Shown: positions 18,356 to 26,388, counted from the first letter of the stretch. The stretch: 64,000 bases of DNA from Ciceribacter sp. L1K22 (GCF_017599385.1 NZ_JAGFPK010000001.1:1118177-1182176), one strand, 5' to 3'. Numbers and translations: made by a program. The notes: generated from the sequence alone by a model not told the origin.

Positions 18356-19096
18356 TCAGGCCAGCGCGACGACGTAGACGGTCTGTGCGAGGCCGATCAG
18401 CGCGATGGCAACGAGGCCGATGGCGGCGACCCGTTCCCAGACATGTGGGGGCAGGCGGTGGGACAGGAAATAGCCGCACGCAAAACCGGCGAGCGTCATC
18501 GGACAGTAGATGATGAGCAACCGCAGCAGGTCGGCATCGATGGCGCCCATGGCCGCGCGGCTAGAAAGCGTGAAGATGTCGATCAGGCCGAAGAAAACCG
18601 CCAGCACGCCGCGGACGTTTTCACGGCGCGTTCCTCCGGCCAGAAGCCACGCGGCAACGAGCGGTCCGCCGACCGCGAAGGCGGAGAGCAAAAGCCCGGT
18701 CGCGAAGCCGATGGCGATGCCTAGCGAGCGATGTGCAAGCCACGCCGGAGGGTTGCGAACGAGCGCCACCGATGCGGCGACCACGATCGTTGCCGACACC
18801 AGGATGCGCGCCAGGTCACCTTCGAGATAAGGCACGATCAGGCTGCCGCAGAGCGCTCCCGCGAGGCCGGTCGTGACCAAGAGCCTTGTCACGCTCCAGT
18901 CGATAGGGCTTCGGCCCCGGTCGAGGACCGTGAAGCCGGTCAGCAGCAGATCGTTGATCAGGATGAACGGGACCATGCCGACAGGCGAGAAAAAGCCGGC
19001 GAAACCGAGCGCCGCGACGAGGGCATAGCCAAAGCCGGTGATGCCGCGAAATGCGGCGGCGACGATCGTGACGGCTCCGATGACGAGCGCATCCAT
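18356..19096 (-). CDS. isfE: TauE/SafE (TSUP) family exporter, probable isethionate exporter (IsfE-like)
   Basis: 246-residue integral membrane protein with about seven hydrophobic helices and the TSUP repeats (GITGFGYALVAA near the N-terminus and AFAVGGPLVAAWLL in the second half). ATG 19096 has CAGGAG upstream and begins directly at the first helix; an in-frame start 75 nt earlier adds a polar tail. TSUP proteins move organosulfonates or sulfite. Its operon with the IsfD-like reductase and proximity to tpa suggest isethionate export after taurine deamination. The substrate assignment is inference from context. Confidence 0.78.
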   Translation of the reverse strand: MDALVIGAVTIVAAAFRGITGFGYALVAALGFAGFFSPVGMVPFILINDLLLTGFTVLDRGRSPIDWSVTRLLVTTGLAGALCGSLIVPYLEGDLARILVSATIVVAASVALVRNPPAWLAHRSLGIAIGFATGLLLSAFAVGGPLVAAWLLAGGTRRENVRGVLAVFFGLIDIFTLSSRAAMGAIDADLLRLLIIYCPMTLAGFACGYFLSHRLPPHVWERVAAIGLVAIALIGLAQTVYVVALA

Positions 19097-19518
19097 GCGC
19101 AGGGTCTCCTGACTGCCGGGAAAGCCGTCCGTTATCGAGCAGCCTTGCATTTGATAGCTGTCGACCGACACACCAGACAGGTCCAGTTTCTTCCGATCAT
19201 GGGGCCAGCGTGGCTCGATATGCCCCGTCGTGAAAACACCGACGCCTGATCTGTTTCACCCTTTTATTTCAAGGGAGTCTGAACGTTTCAGCCTTGTCGT
19301 GGATGCGCACATGAAGATGTTGAGGCTATTTGAAATGCAAATTGCCAAATAAAAAGACATTTTGATGATTAAAAAATATACAATATGAATAGAAATTGTA
19401 TTTTCTCAAGTCTATTTGGGCGAGCCAGCCGTGATGTCGCAAATATATTATTGTCAGGAATTAGCGCCATGCTAGCCTGAGCACAAGAAATAAGCGGCAG
19501 CAGCCGCAAGGGGAATGA
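19097..19518. other. Divergent intergenic region, AT-rich
   Basis: 422 nt between the IsfE-like gene and the ureohydrolase gene, with a markedly AT-rich block around 19320-19420 that contrasts with the flanking GC-rich genes. It must hold promoters for both directions. I found no tRNA, riboswitch-like hairpin pair, GGAAC-type promoter or credible small ORF. Confidence 0.6.
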
Positions 19519-20535
19519 ATGACGACTGGCAGTTTTCATCCGGTTTCCGGAGTTGATCTCCCGCGCTTTGCCGGCATCGCAACATTCATGCGATTGCCGC
19601 ACGTTTCGCTGGACGACTCGCGCCTGCCGGAGGTGGAAATCGGCTTGATCGGCGTGCCATGGGATGGCGGCACCACAAACCGCCCAGGTCCCCGCCACGC
19701 GCCGCGCCAGCTGCGCGACAGTTCCACCATGATCCGCTTCCAGAACGCTACCACGAAGGTGCGCCCTTACGATCTGGCGCGCTGCGCAGATCTGGGCGAT
19801 GTCGGCCCCAATCCGGCCGATGTCGCCGATTCCCTCACGCGCATCACGAGCTTTTACGAAAGGGTGAAGGCTGAAGGCATCCTGCCCTTGAGCGCGGGCG
19901 GCGACCACCTTTGCACCCTGCCGATCTTGCGGGCACTCGCCAAGGACCGGCCGCTCGGCATGGTGCATTTCGATAGCCACACGGATCTCTTCCATTCGTA
20001 TTTTGGCGGCTTCAAATACACCCATGGTACCCCGTTCCGCCGCGCCGTCGAGGAAGGCCTGCTCGATCCGAAGCGCGTCTGTATGATCGGCATTCGCGGT
20101 TCCGCCTACGATTTCGAGGATCGCGATTTTGCCGATGCGGTCGGCATCCGTGTCATCCCGATCGAGGAATTTCATGCCCGGGGTGTGGACGACGTGATGG
20201 CCGAGGCCCGCGCTATCGCGGGCTCCGGCGAGACTTATGTCAGTTACGATATCGATTTCGTGGACCCGACGTTTGCGCCCGGCACCGGCACGCCCGAGAT
20301 CGGCGGCCCGAACAGTTTTCAGGCGCTGCAGGTGGTTCGCGCTCTCCGTGGTCTGAACATTGTCGGCGCCGACCTCGTGGAGGTGTCTCCGCCAGTCGAC
20401 CCCGGCGGCGGCACGGCCTTTCTCGGCGCCACCATCCTTTTCGAGCTTCTCTGCGTGCTTGCCGAGTGCAGGGCGCAGAAAACGGGCGGTATCGCCCGCA
20501 ACGACAACAGCAAGACCGGAAAACCGGCGGCATGA
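19519..20535 (+). CDS. speB: Ureohydrolase, agmatinase family
   Basis: 338-residue binuclear Mn2+ (or Ni2+) ureohydrolase releasing urea from a guanidino compound. Metal ligands are all visible: GGDH, HFDSHTD and SYDIDFVDP. AAGGGG precedes ATG 19519. Agmatine to putrescine is the default assignment, but guanidinobutyrate, guanidinopropionate or related substrates are equally compatible with these motifs. The gene opens a cluster with a polyamine/guanidino-type ABC importer (20569-24581), so imported substrate is probably hydrolysed for nitrogen or for polyamine supply. Confidence 0.85.
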   Translation: MTTGSFHPVSGVDLPRFAGIATFMRLPHVSLDDSRLPEVEIGLIGVPWDGGTTNRPGPRHAPRQLRDSSTMIRFQNATTKVRPYDLARCADLGDVGPNPADVADSLTRITSFYERVKAEGILPLSAGGDHLCTLPILRALAKDRPLGMVHFDSHTDLFHSYFGGFKYTHGTPFRRAVEEGLLDPKRVCMIGIRGSAYDFEDRDFADAVGIRVIPIEEFHARGVDDVMAEARAIAGSGETYVSYDIDFVDPTFAPGTGTPEIGGPNSFQALQVVRALRGLNIVGADLVEVSPPVDPGGGTAFLGATILFELLCVLAECRAQKTGGIARNDNSKTGKPAA

Positions 20536-20568
20536 CTTCACGCAACCGATAAAACTGGGAGCATACCG

Positions 20569-21699
20569 ATGACCATACTGAACAAGCCGCTGACACGGCG
20601 CACGATCCTGAAATCCACCGCGATCGGTGCCGGCGTTCTCGCCGCGCCCGGCATCATCTCTTCGAGCGCGCTGGCATCGTCCGGCGAACTCAACTTCACC
20701 GGCTGGGCCGGTTATCCCGGCATGACCGAAAAGGTTTTCCCGGCCTTCGAAAAGGCCACCGGCATCAAGGTGAACTTCACCGAACAGCCGGACCAGGACA
20801 CGATGTTCGCCCAGGCGAAGATCTCGCTCGAGACCGGCACGTCCGACGTCATCGAGCCGACGCTCGACCGCGTATCCGCCTGGAACGCGAATGGCCTGTT
20901 GCAGGGATGGGATACCTCCAAGCTCGCAATGGACAATTATGCGCCCGGCCTCGCCGACGGGTCCGCCGACGAACTGGCGACGATCGACGGTCAGAAGCTG
21001 ATCGTCCCCTCCGTCTGGGGAACCGAAGCGCTGGTCTACTCCAAGGAAGACTTCCCGACCGAATACGGCAAGGCCAGCCTCGGCGACCTGTTCAATCCGG
21101 ACAATATGGTCACCGTCCGCGGCCATTCTGCGCTTGCGGCCATGGGCCGTTGGCTCGATGCCCAGGGCAAGCTGCCAAAGCCGTGGATCGATGGCTACAA
21201 GGACGAGGCCACCATGGTCGAGCTTTGGGACATCGCCCTTGCCGAGGCGATCAAGGTCAAGAGCAACATCGTCCAGTTCTGGAACGGCGAGAACGATGCC
21301 CAGGCGGCATTCCGCACCAACGGCGCCGTGCTCGGCCTTTGCTGGGACTCCACGGGCTTCAACATGGCCAAGGAAGGCTTCGGCTACCTTGCCCCGGCCG
21401 AAGGCGCCTTCGCCTGGAACCAGGGCCTCGTGCTGCTGAAGAGCGCCAAGAACGTCGAGCAGGCTCACGAATTCGCAAAGTGGGTATCGACCGCCGAAGG
21501 CTCGGCGCTCTGGGCGACCGCGTTCTCGGCCAACCCGGTCGGCAAGGGCGGTATCGACCTCATGGATCCGGCCGTGGCGGAATTCTACAAGTCGAGCTTC
21601 CCGGGAGATGCGGTCAGCAAGATGTACTGGTGGCCGAGCCAGGCCGCATGGTTCCTCGCCAAGCGCGGCGAATACGCCGACAAGTACAAGGCTGCCTGA
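20569..21699 (+). CDS. ABC transporter periplasmic substrate-binding protein, PotD/PotF type
   Basis: 376-residue binding protein with a twin-arginine signal (TRRTILKS followed by GAGVLAAPGII and cleavage near SSALAS), so it is probably exported folded. The mature part begins GELNFTGWAGYPG, a pattern typical of spermidine/putrescine-type binding proteins. It lies 33 nt after the ureohydrolase gene and ahead of matching ATPase and permease genes. The ligand is probably a polyamine or guanidino compound. The hairpin after the gene (21716-21744) would favour higher expression of the binding protein than of the downstream components. Confidence 0.88.
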   Translation: MTILNKPLTRRTILKSTAIGAGVLAAPGIISSSALASSGELNFTGWAGYPGMTEKVFPAFEKATGIKVNFTEQPDQDTMFAQAKISLETGTSDVIEPTLDRVSAWNANGLLQGWDTSKLAMDNYAPGLADGSADELATIDGQKLIVPSVWGTEALVYSKEDFPTEYGKASLGDLFNPDNMVTVRGHSALAAMGRWLDAQGKLPKPWIDGYKDEATMVELWDIALAEAIKVKSNIVQFWNGENDAQAAFRTNGAVLGLCWDSTGFNMAKEGFGYLAPAEGAFAWNQGLVLLKSAKNVEQAHEFAKWVSTAEGSALWATAFSANPVGKGGIDLMDPAVAEFYKSSFPGDAVSKMYWWPSQAAWFLAKRGEYADKYKAA

Positions 21700-21715
21700 G
21701 GACCTGAAGGAGCCG

Positions 21716-21744
21716 GAGCCGGTCGCGTGTGACGCGGCCGGCTC
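21716..21744 (+). promoter_or_regulatory. Intercistronic stem-loop between binding protein and ATPase genes
   Basis: GAGCCGGTCGCG and CGCGGCCGGCTC pair over 12 bp with one wobble and a 5-nt loop. There is no T run, so it is more likely an mRNA-stabilising or attenuating hairpin than a full terminator. Confidence 0.65.
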
Positions 21745-21797
21745 CCGACCTGCAATGACGGTCCGGTGACGGGCCATGAGGTGATGAGTTCCCGATC

Positions 21798-22889
21798 ATG
21801 AGTGCCAGTATCGAACTTCGAAACGTATGCGCGGATTTCGGAAGCTTTCGCGCGGTCGATAATGTCTCGCTGTCGATCGAGCCCGGTGAATTCTTTTCCT
21901 TCCTCGGTCCATCAGGCTGCGGCAAGACGACGATCCTGCGCATGGTATCGGGTTTCATCCAGCCGACCGCCGGAACCATCGCCATCGGTGGGCGCGATAT
22001 GCGCAACCAGCGCCCCAACCAGCGGCCGACAGCCCTGATCTTCCAGAACCTCGCGCTTTTTCCGCTGATGCCGGTCTGGGAAAACATCGCATTCGGGCTT
22101 GAGGCGAGGGGCGTTGACAAGAAGACCCGGCGCAAGCGCGCGGAGGAACTTCTTGCACTGGTCGATCTTCCCAATGCCGCGGACAAGGCTGTCAGCCAGT
22201 TGTCCGGCGGTCAGAAACAGCGCGTGGCGATCGCCCGAGCGCTCGCCGTCGAGCCCGCCGTGATGCTGCTCGACGAACCGCTCTCCGCTCTGGATCTCAA
22301 GCTGCGCCAGCACATGCGCGCGGAACTGAGGGCGATCCAGAAGCGCACCAACGTCACCTTCATCTATATCACCCACGACCAGGGCGAGGCGCTCGCCATG
22401 TCGGACCGCGTCGCGGTGATGTCGCACGGCAAGCTGCAGCAGGTGGCTGCTCCCCGCGAGATCTACAACAAGCCCGCAAACGGCTTCGTCGCGGCCTTCG
22501 TTGGCGAAAGCAATATTTTCCGAGGTTCGCTGGCCGGCGGCGCGGAGGAGTTCGGCGAGTTCAAGACCGAGTCCGGCGTCTTCAAGGCGCGTCTCGGTCG
22601 CGATGTCGACGCCACCGCCAAGCTCTATGTCCGCCCGGAAAACGTCAGGCTGGAGGCGAAGGCCGGTTCACAGAACACGGTCCCGGTCGAAGTCACCGAT
22701 ATCGCCTTTGAAGGCAATTTCATCTCCATCCAGACGATCGACGCCGCCGGCCGCACGATTGTCTCCGAAACCCGTAACGATGGTGCCGGGACGGTTCCCG
22801 ACCGAGGCGCGAAACTGTTCGCGACCTTCGACCCCGACAAGGCCTTCATCCTCGCCGACGAGGTTGCGGCAAGCGTGGTGGCGGCATGA
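21798..22889 (+). CDS. ABC transporter ATP-binding protein, PotA type
   Basis: 363-residue ATPase of the polyamine/iron-type ABC importers. Walker A is GPSGCGKT, the Q-loop FQNLALFP, the signature LSGGQKQR, Walker B VMLLDEPLSALD and the switch histidine ITHD. Residues from about 240 on form the C-terminal TOBE-like regulatory domain. Its TGA overlaps the ATG of the first permease gene (ATGA), indicating translational coupling. It energises import of the ligand captured by the 20569-21699 product. Confidence 0.94.
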   Translation: MSASIELRNVCADFGSFRAVDNVSLSIEPGEFFSFLGPSGCGKTTILRMVSGFIQPTAGTIAIGGRDMRNQRPNQRPTALIFQNLALFPLMPVWENIAFGLEARGVDKKTRRKRAEELLALVDLPNAADKAVSQLSGGQKQRVAIARALAVEPAVMLLDEPLSALDLKLRQHMRAELRAIQKRTNVTFIYITHDQGEALAMSDRVAVMSHGKLQQVAAPREIYNKPANGFVAAFVGESNIFRGSLAGGAEEFGEFKTESGVFKARLGRDVDATAKLYVRPENVRLEAKAGSQNTVPVEVTDIAFEGNFISIQTIDAAGRTIVSETRNDGAGTVPDRGAKLFATFDPDKAFILADEVAASVVAA

Positions 22890-23770
22890 GGGACCTGATC
22901 GATCGATATGGTGCGACGCTCACTACGCTGATGTGCCTGCTGGTGGCGTTCTGGCTTCTCGTCCTGCTCATCCTGCCCAATCTCTACCTCTTTGAGAACT
23001 CCTTCCGGCCATATCTCCCGGTGCAGGAAATCGGCGGGCCAAAGGATGTCTACACGCTCAAAAACTATCTGACCTTCTTCCAAAGCCCGATCCACATCTC
23101 CGTCTTCTTCTGGACGGTCATCTACTCGTCGATAGTGACCGCCATTTGCTTCGCGATCGCCTATCCGCTGGCATACTACCTCTCCAAGAAGGCAACCCCA
23201 TCGAGCCTGCCGACGATTTTCCTGCTGCTGACGATTCCGCTCTGGGTCAGCGAGATCATGCGCTCCTTCGCCTGGTTCATCATCCTGTCGCTGAAAGGCC
23301 CGCTCAACTACCTTCTGATCAGCATCGATCTCATCGAAAAGCCGATCCGCTGGATGACGGGCTTCCGCAGCGTCATCATCGGCCTCGTGTACACCTATGT
23401 GCTGTTCATGCTGTTCCCGATCTACAACGCGATCCAGTCCCTCGATACCAGCCAGATTGAGGCGGCGGACGACCTCGGCGCACCGGCCTGGCGCATTCAC
23501 TGGCGGGTGATCCTGCCGCATGCCAAGCCCGGGATCGCTTCCGGCGCCGTCATGGTCTTCATGCTGGCCGCGGGATCGATCCTCGTCCCGACTCTGCTTG
23601 CCTCGACCAATTCGCGCTGGTTCACCGAGATTATCCAGCAGTGGATGTTCGACTCGCTGGACTGGAACACGGGCGCGGCCTACGCCTTCCTGCTCCTGAT
23701 CCTGTGCACCGTCTTCGTCACGCTGGTGATGCGGCTTTTCCGCGTCAAGCTGTCCGATATCGCGAAGTGA
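22886..23770 (+). CDS. ABC transporter permease, PotB type
   Basis: 294-residue inner-membrane permease with about six transmembrane helices. The EAA-loop for docking the ATPase is IEAADDLGAPAWRIHWRVILPHAKPG. The N-terminal helix follows a short cytoplasmic tail (MRDLIDRYG). It overlaps the ATPase gene by 4 nt and is followed by a second permease after 7 nt. The pair forms the heterodimeric channel of a polyamine-type importer. Confidence 0.93.
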   Translation: MRDLIDRYGATLTTLMCLLVAFWLLVLLILPNLYLFENSFRPYLPVQEIGGPKDVYTLKNYLTFFQSPIHISVFFWTVIYSSIVTAICFAIAYPLAYYLSKKATPSSLPTIFLLLTIPLWVSEIMRSFAWFIILSLKGPLNYLLISIDLIEKPIRWMTGFRSVIIGLVYTYVLFMLFPIYNAIQSLDTSQIEAADDLGAPAWRIHWRVILPHAKPGIASGAVMVFMLAAGSILVPTLLASTNSRWFTEIIQQWMFDSLDWNTGAAYAFLLLILCTVFVTLVMRLFRVKLSDIAK

Positions 23771-23777
23771 GGGCGCC

Positions 23778-24581
23778 ATGAACCAGAAATCCGACTGGCT
23801 GTTCCGGCTCTATCTCGCCATCTTCCTCGCCTACATGCTGCTGCCACTCGTCGTGATGGGCGGCGCCGCCTTCAACGACAGCCGCTTTCCCTCTGTTTAT
23901 CCCTGGGCCGGCTTCACCCTGAACTGGTTCGTGGAACTCTGGAACGACACGCGCCTTCTGAACTCGTTCAAGAACACGGTTCTCGTGGCTCTCGCCGTTG
24001 TCGCGGTGTCGGTGCCGATCGGCACGGCTGCGGCGATCCTGATCAACAGTCTCGGTGGTGCCGTACGTTCCGCTCTCTACGGGCTGATGGTCGCGCCGAT
24101 CCTGACGCCCGGCGCCGTCATCGGTATCTCCACCCTTCTTTTCTGGAATTCGCTTTCGGTTCCGCCCGGTCTCCACCTCGCGGTTCTCGGCCAGGTTTCC
24201 TATATCGCGGCCTTCGTCATGCTGCTGGTACTGGCGCGGCTGCAGAGCTTCGACCGATCGCTTGAGGAAGCGGCGCTCGATTTGGGCGCCAGCCATGCCA
24301 TGGTGCTCCGCCGCGTGCTCCTGCCGCATCTCTATCCCGCACTGGGCGCCGGTGCCGTGATCGCCTTCTTCCAGTCTGTCGAAAACTTCAACGTCACGCT
24401 TTTCACACGTGGACCGTATGACACGATGACGGTCTACGTGTTCTCGAAGGTCCGCAGCGGCATCACGCCGACCATCAACGCCCTTGCCGTGGTGCTCATC
24501 GCCGTCACCCTCGCCGGCGCGCTGGCGATGGAGCTGCGTCGGCGGCATCTCCTGAAAAAGGCTCCAGCGCCCGTCGTGTGA
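23778..24581 (+). CDS. ABC transporter permease, PotC type
   Basis: 267-residue second permease with about six helices. The EAA loop is LEEAALDLGASHAMVLRRVLLPHLYPA. It is the last gene of the ureohydrolase-ABC cluster, 7 nt after the PotB-type gene, and ends 22 nt from a convergent small secreted-protein gene. No terminator is obvious in that gap. Confidence 0.93.
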   Translation: MNQKSDWLFRLYLAIFLAYMLLPLVVMGGAAFNDSRFPSVYPWAGFTLNWFVELWNDTRLLNSFKNTVLVALAVVAVSVPIGTAAAILINSLGGAVRSALYGLMVAPILTPGAVIGISTLLFWNSLSVPPGLHLAVLGQVSYIAAFVMLLVLARLQSFDRSLEEAALDLGASHAMVLRRVLLPHLYPALGAGAVIAFFQSVENFNVTLFTRGPYDTMTVYVFSKVRSGITPTINALAVVLIAVTLAGALAMELRRRHLLKKAPAPVV

Positions 24582-24603
24582 TCGGCGTGGGCCGTGCGCT
24601 TCG

Positions 24604-24909
24604 TCAGTCGCAGGTTCCGGGTATCTCCAGGCTATACGTCGTCTTGCCCGGACCATCCGGCAGAACCGGAACGAGATAGACCGTGAGGTCGCATTCCTGC
24701 GTCCGAACCAGCCACTCCTGTGCGCCGTCCTTTCTCGCTCCCGTGTTGGAGATCATGCCGATCGGTGCCTGGTGCAGGATGTTTGCCAACTGTGCGCTGC
24801 CAAGAATCGTGCCGATCTTTTCGACGCTGTCATAATACCCCGACACGGCGGCCGCCGCCGGGGTCGAGAAAACCAGCGCCACCAGGATTGCAATCAGTCC
24901 AGACTTCAT
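24604..24909 (-). CDS. Small secreted hypothetical protein
   Basis: 101-residue protein with a clear Sec signal peptide (MKSGLIAILVALVFSTPAAAA) and a mature domain of about 80 residues containing two cysteines (QECDLTVYLVP and the C-terminal PGTCD) that could form a disulfide in the periplasm. I do not recognise the family. It is convergent with the ABC permease gene and followed upstream by the terminator of the next minus-strand gene, so it is probably its own transcription unit. Confidence 0.72.
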   Translation of the reverse strand: MKSGLIAILVALVFSTPAAAAVSGYYDSVEKIGTILGSAQLANILHQAPIGMISNTGARKDGAQEWLVRTQECDLTVYLVPVLPDGPGKTTYSLEIPGTCD

Positions 24910-25012
24910 TCTGCTCTCTCCCGCTGAAGTGTGAGCAAGATTTCCACCATCCTTTTAACCGCGCAAGACGAATGGCGTCCTGACGCATCGCGATGATGCG
25001 CGGCTTGACGCC

Positions 25013-25045
25013 AAAAAAGAAGGCCGCCCCTTGGAACGGCCTTCC
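25013..25045 (-). terminator. Rho-independent terminator of the small lipoprotein gene
   Basis: Read on the minus strand, AAGGCCG and CGGCCTT bracket a 10-nt loop and are followed by CTTTTTT. It lies 21-53 nt beyond the stop of the lipoprotein gene at 25066. Confidence 0.85.
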
Positions 25046-25065
25046 CGACTTGCGTTACCGGCGCT

Positions 25066-25470
25066 TTAGGCGCCGCCGAGGAATTCCTCGCAATAGGTCT
25101 TGCCGTTCTGGCCCGGCTTGTCGACAACGATGCGGATGCTGCGGATCGTGTAGTCCGGGGCGACGGTCAACTGCACGGCGCAGCTCAGATATTCGGTGCG
25201 GGCAGAAGAAATCTTCTTGCCCTTCTTTCCGTCCGGCAGCGTTTCGTAAACGGCCGGTACCGCACGGGTCTTGTGACCGCCGCGCCATGCGTAGATCGTC
25301 GAGCCGCCGGCCTGGCTGTCGCTGTTCGGCGGGCCGAACTTGGCAAAGAAGGCTCCGGCCGACTGGCCGTTCCAGCGTGCTTCGACATCATTGCGGGCGG
25401 CACCGCCCGTGGTCGTGCATCCGGCAAGTGCCAGCATGAGGCTGGCGGTGGCTATTCCGCGAAAATTCAT
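25066..25470 (-). CDS. Small outer-membrane-type lipoprotein, unknown function
   Basis: 134-residue protein with a lipoprotein signal peptide and lipobox LALAGC, so Cys18 should be lipidated. The mature part starts with a short Thr/Gly-rich linker and contains GGSTIYAWRGG, resembling small envelope lipoproteins that begin with a SmpA/BamE-like 'FGPP...YAWR' pattern. Two further cysteines (SCAVQL, KTYCEEF) could form a disulfide. The residue after the lipid cysteine is Thr, with no Asp retention signal, so outer-membrane placement is likely. Function unknown. Confidence 0.78.
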   Translation of the reverse strand: MNFRGIATASLMLALAGCTTTGGAARNDVEARWNGQSAGAFFAKFGPPNSDSQAGGSTIYAWRGGHKTRAVPAVYETLPDGKKGKKISSARTEYLSCAVQLTVAPDYTIRSIRIVVDKPGQNGKTYCEEFLGGA

Positions 25471-25775
25471 GTCCTTTTGTCCCTTGCGCTCTACGCCTGC
25501 GCCAGGCTCCGGTCCATCCGTTCTGCCGCCCCCGCAGGGCAGATCCGGCCGGGCCCCTTCCAGAGCCTGCGCATCTCCGGCTTAGCCTTATTCGGCAGCG
25601 GAAGAAATCGGCGTTTGCGGCTGGCCGATGAAATCTTTGCGATGATGCCGTGTTGCCACGCTTGCCGGGGGGAACCATCCAAAGCCGTCGCGAATTCGTC
25701 ACGAAGGCTCCTCACAAAATGCAAATCTCCGCTTGTGCATCAAAAAAGGCTGGTCTATAGAAGCGCCGCTGGTCA
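25471..25775. other. Intergenic region without recognised gene
   Basis: 305 nt between the lipoprotein gene and tRNA-Pro. It should contain the promoters of both. Short overlapping frames here lack ribosome binding sites and codon structure. A GGAAC at about 25670 lacks a matching -10 element and was not called. Confidence 0.6.
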
Positions 25776-25852
25776 CGGAGTGTAGCGCAGTCTGGTAGCG
25801 CACCACGTTCGGGACGTGGGGGTCGAGTGTTCGAATCACTCCACTCCGACCA
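25776..25852 (+). tRNA. tRNA-Pro (anticodon CGG)
   Basis: Acceptor CGGAGTG pairs with CACTCCG. The anticodon stem CCACG/CGTGG holds the loop TTCGGGA with anticodon CGG. The T arm contains GTTCGAATC, and discriminator A and an encoded CCA end the 77-nt gene. Confidence 0.97.
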
Positions 25853-25856
25853 GTCG

Positions 25857-25882
25857 AAAAGCCCGCAAATGCGGGCTTTTTT
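25857..25882 (+). terminator. Rho-independent terminator of tRNA-Pro
   Basis: AAAGCCCGC and GCGGGCTTT pair around the loop AAAT and run into six T residues, starting 5 nt after the tRNA 3' end. Confidence 0.93.
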
Positions 25883-25927
25883 CTTGTCTGCGCAATCGCT
25901 GATGTGTAGCCTTTCAGCACTGCGGAT

Positions 25928-25952
25928 GGAACTCACGCTCTCTCCATGGGTT
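25928..25952 (+). promoter_or_regulatory. EcfG-type general-stress promoter for the 24-residue peptide gene
   Basis: GGAAC (25928-25932), 16-nt spacer, GGTT (25949-25952). The element order, spacing and -10 bases are identical to those before the 54-residue protein, DUF892 and PfpI-type genes. It predicts a leader of about 25 nt to ATG 25984. Confidence 0.8.
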
Positions 25953-25983
25953 TATCACCCGCAAACATCAAAGGAGAGACATC

Positions 25984-26058
25984 ATGAACAGCGTCATCTA
26001 TCTTGTCGGCCTCGTCGTCGTCGTGATCGCGGTCCTGTCGTTCTTCGGCCTTAGCTGA
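25984..26058 (+). CDS. 24-residue single-helix membrane peptide
   Basis: Very short gene of 25 codons. The start ATG has a strong ribosome binding site (AAGGAGAGACATC). The peptide begins MNSVIYLVG, continues with a Val/Leu/Ile-rich stretch and ends FFGLS, so nearly the whole length can form one transmembrane helix. It is bounded by its own EcfG-type promoter upstream and a hairpin terminator at 26115-26135, which makes a real transcription unit likely. Function is unknown; single-helix stress peptides often tune a larger membrane protein. Confidence 0.78.
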   Translation: MNSVIYLVGLVVVVIAVLSFFGLS

Positions 26059-26114
26059 TCGACTGATATTAGTTCCCGCGCCCGCTTGGGCGGGGTTATG
26101 CGACACCAATGGAA

Positions 26115-26135
26115 AAAGCCCGCTCCTGCGGGCTT
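26115..26135. terminator. Bidirectional hairpin terminator between the peptide gene and the 54-residue protein gene
   Basis: AAAGCCCGC and GCGGGCTTT pair around TCCT. On the plus strand it is followed by TTTCCTC and on the minus strand by CTTTTTCC, so it can serve both convergent small genes. Confidence 0.75.
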
Positions 26136-26174
26136 TCCTCGTTTGTGGTCTGTCGATGTCGGCTCTGAAGCTCT

Positions 26175-26339
26175 TTACGATCCCTTCTTGCCATCCGCGG
26201 GCTTCTGCTTGCGTTTGGCGTTGGGGCTCGGTCCAGTGCGAGCGTCCGGCTCCTGACCGTAGTAGGTCCCACCGAGCTGTCCGCCGCCGCTGGTATTGAG
26301 CGCGGCCTTTATGTCCTTGCGGTAGTCTTTTCTGGTCAT
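26175..26339 (-). CDS. 54-residue hydrophilic protein, stress-type promoter
   Basis: Small gene with an excellent ribosome binding site (AAAGGAGATCAAC before ATG 26339). The product is Lys/Gly/Pro-rich and probably disordered: it begins MTRKDYRKDIKAAL, has a GGGQLGGTYYG centre and ends in a lysine-rich tail KKGS. No family is recognised. A GGAAC-N16-GGTT promoter lies at 26364-26388, leaving a leader of about 18 nt, and a shared terminator follows at 26115-26135. The composition suggests a nucleic-acid- or membrane-associated stress protein, but this is only inference. Confidence 0.78.
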   Translation of the reverse strand: MTRKDYRKDIKAALNTSGGGQLGGTYYGQEPDARTGPSPNAKRKQKPADGKKGS

Positions 26340-26363
26340 GTTGATCTCCTTTCACCCAGACTT

Positions 26364-26388
26364 AACCGCGCAGGCGTTCGTTCGTTCC
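26364..26388 (-). promoter_or_regulatory. EcfG-type general-stress promoter for the 54-residue protein gene
   Basis: Minus strand GGAAC (26388-26384), 16-nt spacer, GGTT (26367-26364). Confidence 0.8.

Noticed and set aside
19097-19518. Guanidine riboswitch before the ureohydrolase
   Set aside because: I looked for the two ACGR-loop hairpins of the mini-ykkC class and did not find them.
19369-21777. 802-codon open frame on the minus strand
   Set aside because: It lies antisense to the ureohydrolase and binding-protein genes, whose motifs and codon use are convincing. Long antisense frames are expected in GC-rich DNA with strong third-position bias.
25670-25695. GGAAC upstream of tRNA-Pro as a stress promoter
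   Set aside because: The downstream bases do not give CGTT or GGTT at the right distance, and a stress promoter for a tRNA is unlikely.
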